Shown here piece by piece: positions 8,646-19,116 of a DNA stretch of 64,000 nt; the first letter of the stretch is position 1, and every line of letters begins with the position of its first letter. The notes under the pieces are model-generated. The model was not told where the DNA came from and did no database searches. It saw only the letters and a list, made by a program, of their open reading frames with translations. Location of the stretch: positions 99,751 to 163,750 of the forward strand of contig VGRF01000006.1 in NCBI GenBank assembly GCA_016875395.1, given 5' to 3'. The translations under genes and the position numbers were made by a program. The stretch is from Deltaproteobacteria bacterium (GTDB taxonomy: Bacteria > Myxococcota_A > UBA9160 > UBA6930).

Positions 8646-11570
8646 GTGGCCAAGGGACTCGTGATCACGGAGAAGCCGAGCGTCGCGCGCGACATCACGG
8701 CGGCGCTGGGCGGATTCACCGAGCACGAGGGCTACTGGGAGAGCGATCGCTTCGTCGTGACCTTCGCGGTCGGGCACTTGTTCGAGCTGCTCGAGCCGGA
8801 AGAGATCGACGACAAGTACAAGCGCTGGACGCTCGACGTGCTCCCGATCCTGCCCGAGACGTTCCAGCTCAAGAAGAAGAAGGGGCAGACGGACCGCATC
8901 CGCGTGATCGAGAAGCTCGCGAAGCGCGACGACGTGGACCGCCTCATCAACGCCTGCGACGCCGGCCGCGAGGGCGAGCTGATCTTCCGCGAGATCGCGC
9001 GCTACCTCGAGACGCGCAAGCCGATCGAGCGGCTCTGGCTGCAGTCGATGACGCAGGATGCGATTCGCAGCGGCTTCGCGCAGCTGATGCCCGGCAAGCA
9101 GCTCGAGGGCCTCGCACAGGCCGCCGAGTGCCGCGCGTACTCGGACTGGCTGATCGGCATGAACGCGACGCGCGCGCTCACCAAGCGCCTGAAGAGCCGC
9201 AAGGAGACGCGCGCGTGGTCGGCGGGCCGCGTGCAGACGCCGACCCTCGCGCTGCTCGTCGACAAGGAGTTCGAGGTGCTCGCGCACGTACCGCGCCCGT
9301 TCTGGCGCGTGACGGCGACCTTCGCGGCGGCGGATCACACCTACACCGCGCAGTGGTTCGACCCTGCGTTCCGCGAGGGCGACGACAGCGAGCAGAAAGA
9401 CGACCGCATCTTCGATCGCGCGCGCGCCGACGCGATCGTGGCGGCCGCGCGCGCGGGTACGGCGCTCGCGGGCGAAACGCGCAAGCCCTCGCGCGAGAGC
9501 GCGCCGCCGCTGTTCGATCTCACGAGCCTGCAGCGCGAGGGCAACCGCCGCTTCGGCTGGAGCGCGCGCAGGACGCTCGGTGCCGCGCAGGCTTGTTACG
9601 AGGCGTACAAGGTCCTCACCTACCCGCGCACCGATTCGCGCTGCCTGCCGAACGACTACCGCGCGACGGTCGACGAGGTGCTCGGGAAGCTCGCCGCCGC
9701 GCGCGGTGAAGGCGTCGCCGACTACGCCGCCGGCGCGCAGCGCTTGCTGCGGGACGGCCTGCTCAACACCGAGCGCGTGTTCGACGACGCCGGCGTCTCG
9801 GACCACTTCGCGATCGTGCCCACCGGCGTGCTGCCGCGCGCCGACATGCGCGGCGACGCGCGCCGCCTCTACGACCTCGTCGCGCGCCGCTTCCTCGGCG
9901 CCTTCCACGGCCCGGCGCTGTGGGAGCGCGTGGAGCGCACGACGGTGCTCGCGAGCGAGAGCTTCCGCACGCGTGCGCGCGCGCTGATGGAGCCGGGCTG
10001 GCGCGCGGTGCTGCCGGCGGGCGACGAGGAAGAGGGCTCGGGCGCGCTGCCGCGCCTCGCGCCCGGCCGCGACGAAGCGAGCGACGTCTCGGTGCGCACG
10101 CAGGAAGTGCTGTCGCAGGAAGAAGAGACGAAGCCGCCCGCGCGCATCAGCGAGGGCCGCCTGCTCTCGCTGATGGAGAACGCGGGCCAGGATCTCGACG
10201 ACGAGAACCTCGCCGCGGTGATGCACGAGAAGGGCATCGGCACGCCGGCGACGCGCGCCGAGATCATCGAGAACCTGATCGGCAAGGGCTACGCGCTGCG
10301 CCAGGGCAAGAGCCTGCGGCCCACCGTGAAGGGCATTCGCCTGATCGACACGCTGCGCCGCATCGACGAGACGCGCCTTGCGAGCGCCGCCCTCACGGGG
10401 GAGATCGAGCAGCACCTGCGCGAGGTGGAGCACGGGCGCCGCACCGCGAAGGACTTCCTCGACGAGATGCGCGAGTACACGAGCGAGATCGTCGACCGCA
10501 CCAAGGGCTTCCAGTACGAAGACCTCTACGCGAAGGAAGCCGAGCTCGGGCCGTGCCCGTCGTGCGGGCGGCCCGTGATCGAGATGGCGTGGTTCTACCG
10601 CTGCAAGCCCGTCGATCCGCTGCCCGAGGGCCAGGCGGACTGCACGATGCGCTTCTGGAAGGACACGTCAGGTCGCTACATCGATCGCCGCTCCATCGCC
10701 GCGCTGCTGCGCGAGGGCAAGACGGGCGTGCTCGACGGCTTCACTGCGCGCAGCGGCCGCACCTACCGCGCGAGCCTCGAGGTCGATCACGACGAGTGGC
10801 GCGTGCAGGTGCAGCCCGCGGGCTGGAACGAAGAGGCCGCGAGCGAGACGCCCGAGTACGAAGTGAACACCGAGCCGCTCGCAAAGTGCCCGTTCGGCGG
10901 CGAAGAGTGTCAGGTGATCGAGACGCCCACGCACTTCGCGTGCACGAGCTGGGTGGCCGACGCCGAGGCGCAGGCCGCCTTCCGCGCCGCCAAGCGCGCC
11001 GCGCGCGAGGCGGGCCAGCCGCCGCCGGAGAAGCCCGAGAAGCCCGACCACGCGCTGTTCGTGTTTCCGCGCACGGTGTGCAAGCGCGAGATCACGCGCG
11101 ACGAAGCGCTGACGTACTTGCGCGAGGGCAAGACCGAGCTGCTCACCGACTTCACCTCGCGCCACGGCCGCCCGTTCAGCGCGCAGCTCGTGCTGAAGGA
11201 CACGGGCCGCCACGGCTTCGAGTTCCCGCCGCGCGGGAAGCAAGGGCCGAAGCCGGAAGGCGAGGGCGCGGAAGCCGGAGCGGACGCCGTAACAGCTGAG
11301 CCCGCCAAGCCGGCGAAGCCGAAGCGCGGGCGCGCGAAGGGCGCAGCCGGCGCGGGTGCGGAGGCTACGACGGACGCGGCGGCTGCAGGCGACACGCTCG
11401 CCGCGAAGCCGAAGGCCCGGCGCGGCGCGAAGAGCTTCGACCCGGGCACCACGCGCGTCGTGCGCGCGAAGAAAAAGAGCGCGAGCCCGCGCAAGGGGGC
11501 GGCGGCGAAGCGCGCGAAGCCGTGGGCGAGGAAGAGCGGGGCGAAGAAGGTGGCGCCCGCCGCGGAGTAG
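8646..11570 (+). CDS. topB: DNA topoisomerase III (type IA) with basic C-terminal tail
   Basis: 974 residues from GTG at 8646. The Toprim domain opens the protein (LVITEKPSVARDI; acidic DAGREGE). The catalytic tyrosine lies in LTYPRTDSRCLP near residue 325. RVQTPTLALL and GIGTPATRA are hallmark type IA motifs. The protein relaxes negative supercoils and resolves single-strand-linked DNA. After the core come a cysteine cluster (CPSCGRP) and two related C-terminal repeats, each with LREGKT-x-L-x-x-F-T. The last 100 residues are a low-complexity Ala/Lys/Arg tail resembling histone-like tails, which lengthens it well past the usual 650-700 residues. It is monocistronic. Confidence 0.95.
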   Translation: MAKGLVITEKPSVARDITAALGGFTEHEGYWESDRFVVTFAVGHLFELLEPEEIDDKYKRWTLDVLPILPETFQLKKKKGQTDRIRVIEKLAKRDDVDRLINACDAGREGELIFREIARYLETRKPIERLWLQSMTQDAIRSGFAQLMPGKQLEGLAQAAECRAYSDWLIGMNATRALTKRLKSRKETRAWSAGRVQTPTLALLVDKEFEVLAHVPRPFWRVTATFAAADHTYTAQWFDPAFREGDDSEQKDDRIFDRARADAIVAAARAGTALAGETRKPSRESAPPLFDLTSLQREGNRRFGWSARRTLGAAQACYEAYKVLTYPRTDSRCLPNDYRATVDEVLGKLAAARGEGVADYAAGAQRLLRDGLLNTERVFDDAGVSDHFAIVPTGVLPRADMRGDARRLYDLVARRFLGAFHGPALWERVERTTVLASESFRTRARALMEPGWRAVLPAGDEEEGSGALPRLAPGRDEASDVSVRTQEVLSQEEETKPPARISEGRLLSLMENAGQDLDDENLAAVMHEKGIGTPATRAEIIENLIGKGYALRQGKSLRPTVKGIRLIDTLRRIDETRLASAALTGEIEQHLREVEHGRRTAKDFLDEMREYTSEIVDRTKGFQYEDLYAKEAELGPCPSCGRPVIEMAWFYRCKPVDPLPEGQADCTMRFWKDTSGRYIDRRSIAALLREGKTGVLDGFTARSGRTYRASLEVDHDEWRVQVQPAGWNEEAASETPEYEVNTEPLAKCPFGGEECQVIETPTHFACTSWVADAEAQAAFRAAKRAAREAGQPPPEKPEKPDHALFVFPRTVCKREITRDEALTYLREGKTELLTDFTSRHGRPFSAQLVLKDTGRHGFEFPPRGKQGPKPEGEGAEAGADAVTAEPAKPAKPKRGRAKGAAGAGAEATTDAAAAGDTLAAKPKARRGAKSFDPGTTRVVRAKKKSASPRKGAAAKRAKPWARKSGAKKVAPAAE

Positions 11571-11661
11571 ACGCACGCCCCGTGTTCGGCTCCGCGGTGA
11601 AGCACTTCACATCGCCGGCTCCGCGCAAGGAGTACTTCCTCGTGAAACGCGAGGAGAGGCG

Positions 11662-13245
11662 ATGTCGAAGCTCGGACTACTCAAGGCCGCGAACAAGCTC
11701 GGCCTCGGCGGAACGGTCAGCCGCTGGGTGATCAACGACTACGCGACGACCACGCCGCCACGTCCGCGCCCGTTCAGCATGTGGTCACACGTGGCGCCGC
11801 ACGAGAACTGGAAGCCCACCGACCTCGACAACCCCTCCGCGCCGAAGCCGCCTGGGTACGTCTCCGACTACACCTCGTGGCCGAGCCTCGTCGATCGCCG
11901 GTTTTCGGGGCGGCACCTGCGGCCCGCAGAGCCGAGTTATCAGGGGCGCTTGCAGGACGCTGGCAAAGTCGCCGCGCTCTTCTCGCGTTCCGGGCAGATG
12001 AAACCCGACCGCTCGAGCGCGCTTTTCGCTTTCTTCGCGCAGTGGTTCACCGACAGCATTCTGCGTTTCGACTCGCACGACCGGCGCCGCAACACCTCGA
12101 ACCACGACATCGATCTGTGTCAGATCTACGGGCTCACGACCGACGCCACGCACGTGCTTCGCGAGCACAGGGGCGGCCGCCTGCGGAGCGACTCCGCCAC
12201 CGGTGAAGAGCTCCCCGTGAAGCTCTGCGCGCAGAACGCGGCGGGCGAGTGGGTGGTGAAGCCGGAGTTCTCGACGATCGTCAACGACGCCACGGTGAAT
12301 GCGTTCCTGAAGGGTTTTCCGGACCCGCAGGCGCGCAGGCAATTCCTCTACGCCAGCGGCCTCGAGCGAGGCAACTCTTCGATCGGCTACGCGGCCATCA
12401 GCACGATCTTCCTGCGCGAGCACAATCGCTTGTGCGCGGCGCTCGCGACGAAGCACCCCACATGGGACGATGAACGGCTGTTTCAAACCGCTCGCATGAT
12501 CAACATCGTGTTGTTGATGAAGCTCGTCGTCGAGGACTACATCAACCACATTCTGGGCGGGAAGCTCTTTCGACTCGAACCCGGCCTCGGCGAAGACAAG
12601 GCGTGGTATCGGCCCAACTGGATCGCGGCCGAGTTCGATCTGCTCTACCGCTGGCACGGGCTGATGCCGGACACGATCGCCGTCGGCGGGGACGTGCTCG
12701 ACCACTGGGCATACCGCAACAACAACGCGCTGATCGAGCAGCGCGGCCTCTCGGCGGTGATCGATGCGGCCTCTAAGGCTCCCGCCGGCCGTATCGGGCT
12801 CTTCAACTCCCCGGGGTTCTTGCAGCCCGCCGAGCTGAACGCGGTGTTGATGGGCCGAGCGTTCCGGCTCCAGCCCTACAACGCGTATCGCGATCGGTTC
12901 GGGCTCTCACGCATCGAGAGCTTCGACGACCTCACCGCGGACCCTGCAGAGAGAAGTGCGCTGCAGGAGTGCTACGCGAGCGTCGATGACGTGGAGTACC
13001 TGGTCGGGATCTTTGCCGAGAAGCGCAAGAAGCCAGCCCTCTTCGGCGAGCTGCTCACGCGCATGGTCGCCTACGACGCGTTCACCCAGATCTTCAGCAA
13101 TCCGCTGCTCTCGAAGGCGATCTGGGGCAAGGAGACGTTCACCGACTACGGCCTAAAACAAATCGAGGAGACGAGCTCGATCCAAGATCTCGTCGACCGC
13201 AACCTCAAGCCCGGCACTAAGGCGACCGCGCGGCTCGGTCTCTGA
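11662..13245 (+). CDS. Cyclooxygenase-like haem peroxidase
   Basis: 527 residues from ATG at 11662, after a GAGGAGAGG ribosome site. It aligns by eye with the animal haem peroxidase superfamily, specifically prostaglandin H synthase. FFAQWFTD matches the distal region, FLREHNRLC and DYINHILG the core helices, and LYRWHGLMPDT the region holding the catalytic Tyr and proximal haem His (Tyr329 and His332 here). MGRAFRLQPYNAYRDRFGL is also shared. The distal His of the mammalian enzyme appears to be Asp here, and the aspirin-target Ser appears to be Ala. It probably oxygenates or peroxidises a fatty acid. There is no signal peptide. It precedes a DUF1302 gene on the same strand. Confidence 0.85.
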   Translation: MSKLGLLKAANKLGLGGTVSRWVINDYATTTPPRPRPFSMWSHVAPHENWKPTDLDNPSAPKPPGYVSDYTSWPSLVDRRFSGRHLRPAEPSYQGRLQDAGKVAALFSRSGQMKPDRSSALFAFFAQWFTDSILRFDSHDRRRNTSNHDIDLCQIYGLTTDATHVLREHRGGRLRSDSATGEELPVKLCAQNAAGEWVVKPEFSTIVNDATVNAFLKGFPDPQARRQFLYASGLERGNSSIGYAAISTIFLREHNRLCAALATKHPTWDDERLFQTARMINIVLLMKLVVEDYINHILGGKLFRLEPGLGEDKAWYRPNWIAAEFDLLYRWHGLMPDTIAVGGDVLDHWAYRNNNALIEQRGLSAVIDAASKAPAGRIGLFNSPGFLQPAELNAVLMGRAFRLQPYNAYRDRFGLSRIESFDDLTADPAERSALQECYASVDDVEYLVGIFAEKRKKPALFGELLTRMVAYDAFTQIFSNPLLSKAIWGKETFTDYGLKQIEETSSIQDLVDRNLKPGTKATARLGL

Positions 13246-13326
13246 GCGAGTGCCCCGCAAGCCCCCTAGCGCTGCAATTGCGCTTTCGCGCGCATAGCGT
13301 GCCCCGCACTCAGCGCGGAGAACGCG

Positions 13327-16300
13327 GTGCTGCACGCGAGCTGGAGAGCTGCTCTCGCCACGCTGCTCCCGCTCGCGTTCGCGCAAGTCGCATTCGCTGA
13401 CGAGCCCCCGGCTCCCGGCGCAGAGGCGCCCTCGCGCTGGCGCGAGCGCGTCGAAGTGCACGGCTTCTACGAGATGCGCGTGATGTTCGGCTGGGAGGAC
13501 TTCGGCACGAGCGACGCGTGGGATCTGTACGGCTGGCAGCACGTGCTGAATCTCGAGATCGACGCGCGCCTCGCGCCGCGAGGCGTCGGGCCGTTTACGT
13601 CGGTCACGGCGTTTGCGCGCGCGGAGGTGAAGTTCGACTGCGTGTACTCGCGCGGCTGCGGGCTGTTTCGGAGCGCGAACGCCTTCGGGCGGAGGCCGCG
13701 CAAGCTGCCGGCGCGTCTGCAGCACGGGCGCCGCGAAGGCGACGCGGGCTCGCAGCACACGGTCGACCGGCGCGCCTACTACTTCGACGACGAGACGCGC
13801 CTCGACGGCGCGTTGTTAGGGCCGGACGGCACGCGCAACGCCGAATTGCCGAGCGGACAGCGGCGCGCGACCTCGGTGCTGTTCGGGCCTTCGCTCGTGG
13901 AGATGTTCGCGGCGAGCGTCGGTGCAGACGGCGTGCGCGGCTCGTTCGCGAATCCCGGCGACGACGTCGGCTACTACGTGTTCGCGCGCGAGCGCAGCTG
14001 CCGCAGCGGTTCGCGCGCGTTGAAGGAGGACAGCACGCGCGGCTACGGCAACCGCGAGCTGCTGTTCAACTACACGTGCGACTTCAACCCGATCGGGCGC
14101 CTGCGCGATCGCGCGAACCCGTTCGATGCGGGCGAGCTGCACCCGTTGTTAGGGAACGCCGGCGCCTACGCGCTGCCGCTTCGCCCCGCGCCCGAGCGCC
14201 GCGTGGGCGACGACGCCGAGGAGTGGGAGTCGCAGGGCTTGTTTCTCCCCAACGCTGCCGTGCGCGACGCCGTCCGCCGCGAGCGCTTCGATTCGAGCGA
14301 TCAGTACTTCACCGTGGGCGAGCTGCAGTGGAACCACGGCGCGAATCAGCAGCTGCTGAAGGAGCTGCGCGAGCTCTATCTCGACTTCGAGACCGCGCAG
14401 CGGCGGCTTTGGTTTCGCGTGGGCAAGCAGACGATCGTGTGGGGGAAGACGGAGCTGTTCCGCAATCAGGATCAGTGGAACCCCACCGATGTCGCGCTCG
14501 GTCCGCTCACGTCGCTCGAGGAGTCGCGCATTCCCGTCTTCGCGCTGCGCGGCATCTATTCGTTCTACGACGTGGGCCCGCTGCAAGACGTGCGGCTCGA
14601 GCTCGCCGCGATCTTCGACAAGTTCGAGCCGCAGGATCTCGGCGTTTGCGGCGAGCCGTTCACGCCGCGCCCCGCGTGCGACAAGGGCCTCGGGCTCTGG
14701 CAGCACGGGCTGACCGGCGCGGGCGTCGCGGGCGAGGTGCGTCCGCCCAACCCCTGGAACGACGCAGCGGGGCTCGAGGTCGGCGCGCGCGTCGAGTTTC
14801 GTTGGGACCGCTTCACGTTCTCGCTCAGCGATTATTACGGCTACGAGGACACGCCGTATCCGCGCATCCTGTTCGAGTACTCGCGCAACGTCTACCCGCG
14901 CACGGGCAGGCCGCGACGCGCGAACGAGCGTGGCGACTGCATCACCGGCGTCGAGCCCGCGTGCCTCACACCCGTGAACGCGCTCGAAGAGCATCCCGCG
15001 AATCAGCAGCTGTTCGCGTTGATCTGCGCCAGCAGCGTCGGCGCGCTCGCGCAGGTCGAGCCCGCGGCGTGCGGCGTGAGCTTCTGGAACAGCACGGCGC
15101 GGCCTACGAACGCGGTCGGCGGGCCGCCCACGTACGTCGCGCTCTGGAACAACATCCTCGCGGGCTCGGACGCAGGCGTGGATGCGTTCAACGGCCTCGT
15201 CGCTTCCGACCCGATCGCGCAGGCCTCGTTTCAAGCGCAGCTGCTCGCGGTCAACCCGAACATCCGCCGCGCCGGGTTCGCGAACATCCCGACGCCGCTC
15301 GTCGACCTGAGCGCGGATCCGAGCGACGGCGGGATCGCGTCGCCGTTGCCGCCCGGCACGGGCGCGATCCAGGGCGCGCTCTGGTTCGGGGACGCGCTGC
15401 AGCCGAATCTCACGGCGCCGCAGCAGGCATTGTTAGGGTGCGGCGCGTTCTTCCAGACGCAGTGCGACCTGCACGGCATCGATCTCCTAAACGCCGAGGC
15501 GAGCGCGCTCTTCCAAGCGTTCCCGTGGATCGAGGGCACCGCGGCGAATCCGCACTGGAACACCACCGATGCGTCGGTCGCGCAGCCCGGCACGCTCGGC
15601 TTCCTGGGCGGAGCGTTGTGCACGCGCTTCGAGGGCGGGCAAGTGTTCGTGCTGCCCGGCTGCCTCGGAGCGGGGATGCCGGGCTACGACGTGACGGTCG
15701 ATGGCGCGACCGTCGCGCTGCACCCGTTCACGGGGCAAGCGTTCCGCAGCGAGACCGCGGCGCTCTAGTGGAACCTGCTGATGCTCGCGACCGCGCTCGG
15801 CTGCGAGGTGGACACGAGCGACCTCTCGAAGTGCGATCCGCTGCGCGCGTTCGCGACGGGGCGCTGCTCCTTCGCGCAGCCGCAGTTCTGCAAGCTCGTC
15901 GACGGCTTCGCGTCGCTGACGCGCGTGACGCGCAGCCAGCGCCGCGCCGGCGGGAACGGCGTGTACGGGCGGCGCCAGTTCGTGTGGGGCGGCCTCGGCT
16001 CCGCGGAGCTCGCCTACCGCAAACGCAACGTGCTCGGCTTCTCCACCGATTTCGCGGAGGATCTGACGGGCACGAGCTGGGGCATCGAGCTCACCTGGCA
16101 AGAGGGACTGCGCTGGGCCAATAACAACTCGTTCGACGGCCTTTCGGGCGTCGACACCTTCAACCTCACCATCTCCGGCGAGCGCCCCACGTTCTTCCGG
16201 CGCCTCAACCAGCACCGCACGTTCTTCCTCAGCGCGCAGCTCTTCGTCAGCTACGTCGCCGGCTACGAGCGCGGCATGACCGCCGACGGTCCGTGGACGT

Positions 16301-16611
16301 TCCTGCTGCTCGCGAGCGCGAACACCGGTTACTTCCAGGACCGCTTGTTGCTCACTGCGAACGTCGTGTGGGATTTCCGCTCGCACTCGGGCGCGTTCCT
16401 GCCCGAGGCGCAGTGGCGCTTCACGGACGCCACGTCGATCACGTTCGGTGCCGGCGCCTTCACCGGCGGCTGGACGCGGCGCCTGCGCGGCGTGAGCGAC
16501 TTCTCGGCGAACGACGACGACGTGCTCACGGACTTCACCTACGTGGAGAACGGCCTCTCGCCCGCGCGGGATCTCGACAACGTCTACGTCAAGCTTCGAT
16601 ACGCGTTCTGA
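13327..16611 (+). pseudogene. DUF1302 outer-membrane protein, interrupted by an in-frame TAG at codon 814
   Basis: GTG at 13327 starts a signal peptide ending A-F-A-D. The mature protein is a long tyrosine- and arginine-rich barrel typical of DUF1302 (LYGWQHVLNLEID, GKQTIVWGKTELFRNQDQWNP). At 15766-15768 a TAG falls in the frame (TAAL-stop-WNLLM), and the same frame continues for 280 codons to YVKLRYAF and TGA at 16611. Members of this family are normally one uninterrupted chain, so the two parts belong together: 1,094 codons if read through. A restart at ATG 15781 would lack a signal peptide. It converges on a DUF1329 gene, its usual genomic partner, 9 bp away. Confidence 0.75.
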
Positions 16612-16620
16612 GTCGAGTCG

Positions 16621-18053
16621 TCACTGCCCGCGCGAGAGCGAGTCGGTCGAGATCAGCGCGCGAAGCTCGTTCGCCTCGAGCGGTGTCGAGCGCACGTCCC
16701 AGCTTTCGCGCCGCCAGCCGCCGCTCGGGAGCACGAGGAACGCCTCGGCGACGGGATCGAACACGTTCGCGGCGTCGCCGCTCGGGAACGCGGGGTAGCG
16801 CGCGACGTCGCCGCTGTAGCGGTGCGCGAGCACGCCGATTTCGCGCAGCGCGCCGCTCGCGTCGCGGCGCATCACGAACAGGGGCTGCGCAGTCTGCGCA
16901 TCGACCCAATGAGTCACGCGCGGGAGCGGCACGTTCGCCTCGTGCGCGCGGCCCTCGATCACCACGGCCCAGCGCACGTCCCAGGTATCGTCCGCGAGCG
17001 CGAGCCCGCTCGGACCGTAATTCCTCTCCGCGAGCGGCCAGCCTTCGCTGCGCGCGTTCAGGGGTGCGAGCACCTCGCGCTCCGCGACGACGCGCCACGT
17101 CCACGCGTTGGCGCGCAGCGCGAACGCCGTGAAGCCGCGCGCAATGTCCTCCGCCGCCGCGAGCGCGCCGGCGTGGCCCGCCTCGATGGTGCCCATGCGC
17201 GCGCCTTGCCCGTACGGGATCACGCGCGCGTTGCCCTGGCCCGCGGCGCGGTAGCGCGGCACGAACATTCCATCGCCGCGCGCGCTCGCCGCGCGGCGCA
17301 TCTTTCGCAGATCGGGCAGATACACGACACGTCGTCTGCGCGGCGCGAGTCGGTTGCGGATTCGCGCGCGCGGTACTGGCGCCACGCGAGGTCGCGCGCG
17401 TCGCCCGGCTCGCGGAACGCGCCGCCGGCGACCCAGTCGGCATTGCGCCCAGCGCGATCCCGACCGTTCGCGAGATCTGCGCGGCGCGCGGTCTGCGCGA
17501 AGAAGAACTCGCCCGAGAAGAGCTGCGCCGTCGTGCGGCTCGCGAGCGCGCGGGCATCGGCGAGATCGAGCAGGCGAAACGAGCCGCGCGGACCGGCCCC
17601 GCGATAGCGGCGCTCGAGGTTCCACTCCCAGCGCGCGCCGGCATCTGGCGCACCGGCGTCGATCGAGGCGGGCGGGAAGGGGAGGCCGGCGGCGTGCGCC
17701 GGGAGGTTCGCGTCGGCGTCGAGCCGTGCGTTCCCCGCGTTCGCGCGCGTTGCCTCCTCGAACGCGGCCGACGCCGCATAGCGCCGGTGACACGCGCCGA
17801 TCGTGAGGCGCATCCCGTCGAAGAAGAACGCGTCGCGGTGGCGCCAGATCTCGGGCGGCAGCAGGTCGCGAACGCGCAGGAGCGCGGCGTGCTCGATCAC
17901 GTCGCCGCTGCGCAGCGGCGCGTGCGTCGCATCGACCTCGGCGCTCGCGCCTGCCGCCCTAGCGCCCGGGCAGCGGCCCTCGGGTGGGAGCTCGGTCGCG
18001 AGTGCGCGCAAACCGAACACGAGCAGGACGCTTGCGAACGCGGCCGGACGCAT
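16621..18053 (-). pseudogene. DUF1329 outer-membrane-associated protein, frameshifted
   Basis: ATG at 18053 opens a signal peptide (LLVFGLRALAT). The first about 235 residues run in one frame (DLLPPEIWRHRD, F-F-F-D-G-M-R-L). The C-terminal part, VVYLPDLRKMRRA onward with ANAWTWRVV and TLEANELRALIS-like endings, runs in another. Both halves are characteristic of DUF1329, a periplasmic LolB-like fold protein usually encoded beside DUF1302. The switch lies between about 17335 and 17375, amid CGCGCGCG repeats, and needs a one-base shift. Together with the DUF1302 gene it forms a convergent pair thought to act in lipid or hydrophobic-compound handling; the pair's function is not firmly known. Confidence 0.75.
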
Positions 18054-18156
18054 CGCGCGAGCATATGAGGCGTGCCAGGGCAGCGCCGCGGTGTGGCGGT
18101 GCCAGTGCCTCGGTCGACTCCGCAACCCGTTACGCTCGTTCGCATCCGGAGCCCAC

Positions 18157-19116
18157 ATGCGCCGCCGCTCCATCACCTACCCCCTCGCGCTCGGCATCAC
18201 GCTGATGGTGCTCGCGCTCGCGCTCGGCATCGCGTGGCAGGTGGTGGTGGTGCGCGGCTGGCGGCCCGCGGCGGCCGGGCTCACGGGCGCGCACTGGGCG
18301 GCGATCGTGCTCGGCTCCCTCGTGGCCCTGACGATCTTCGTGGGCCTGCTGCTGCTCTGCATCTGGCTCGTGCGCGAGATTCGCTCCGGGCAGCGCCAGC
18401 AGGCGTTCATCGATGCCGTCACGCACGAGCTGAAGACGCCGATCGCCTCGCTCCAGCTCTATCTCGACACGCTGCAGCGCCGCGAGCTCGCGCCCGAGAA
18501 GCAGCGCGCCTTCCTCGCGCGCATGCAGGAAGACGTGGCGCGGCTCGAGCGCACCGTCATGCACGTGCTCGCGGCGGCGCGCAGCGAAGAGAAAGTGCGC
18601 GTGCGGCCCGCGGATCCGGTCGACCTCACCGCGATTTTGCGCGAAGCCGCGGGCGACGTGCAGCGCGCGCACGGGCTGCCCGAGGACGCGATCGCGATCG
18701 CGCGCAAGCGCCCGCTGACCGCTCTCGGTGACGCAGCCGAGCTCGGCGTCGTGTTCCGCAACCTGCTCGAGAACGCGGTGAAGTACTCGCAGCCGCCCCT
18801 CGAGATTCGCGTCGCGCTCGAGGAGACGCCGGACGGCCGCGTGCGCGCGGAGATCGCGGACCGCGGCATCGGCATCGAGCCGCGCGAGCTGCGCAAGATC
18901 TTCGGGCGCTTCTACCAGGTCGGGCGCGACGCCGCGGGCCTCGGCCTCGGGCTCTTCATCGTGAACAGCCTCGTGCGCCGCAACGGCGGCCGCGTCGAGG
19001 CGCGCAGCGAAGGCGTGGGGCGCGGCAGCCGCTTCACCGTCACGCTGCGCGCGGCGCCGGGCGTCGCGAGCGAAACGCAGGCCGCCCCGGCCGCATCGCC
19101 TGCCGGGAGTCATTAG
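18157..19116 (+). CDS. PhoR-like membrane sensor histidine kinase
   Basis: 319 residues from ATG at 18157. Two transmembrane helices (about residues 8-28 and 46-68) bracket a very short periplasmic loop. A HisKA domain follows with phospho-acceptor His in AVTHELKTP, then HATPase_c with N box LLENAVKYS, ADRGIGI, and GLGLGLFIV. With almost no external sensor domain, it likely senses through the membrane or a partner protein. The next gene starts directly after its TAG stop with no gap, so kinase and regulator are a matched pair. It diverges from the DUF1329 gene across 103 bp. Confidence 0.92.
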   Translation: MRRRSITYPLALGITLMVLALALGIAWQVVVVRGWRPAAAGLTGAHWAAIVLGSLVALTIFVGLLLLCIWLVREIRSGQRQQAFIDAVTHELKTPIASLQLYLDTLQRRELAPEKQRAFLARMQEDVARLERTVMHVLAAARSEEKVRVRPADPVDLTAILREAAGDVQRAHGLPEDAIAIARKRPLTALGDAAELGVVFRNLLENAVKYSQPPLEIRVALEETPDGRVRAEIADRGIGIEPRELRKIFGRFYQVGRDAAGLGLGLFIVNSLVRRNGGRVEARSEGVGRGSRFTVTLRAAPGVASETQAAPAASPAGSH

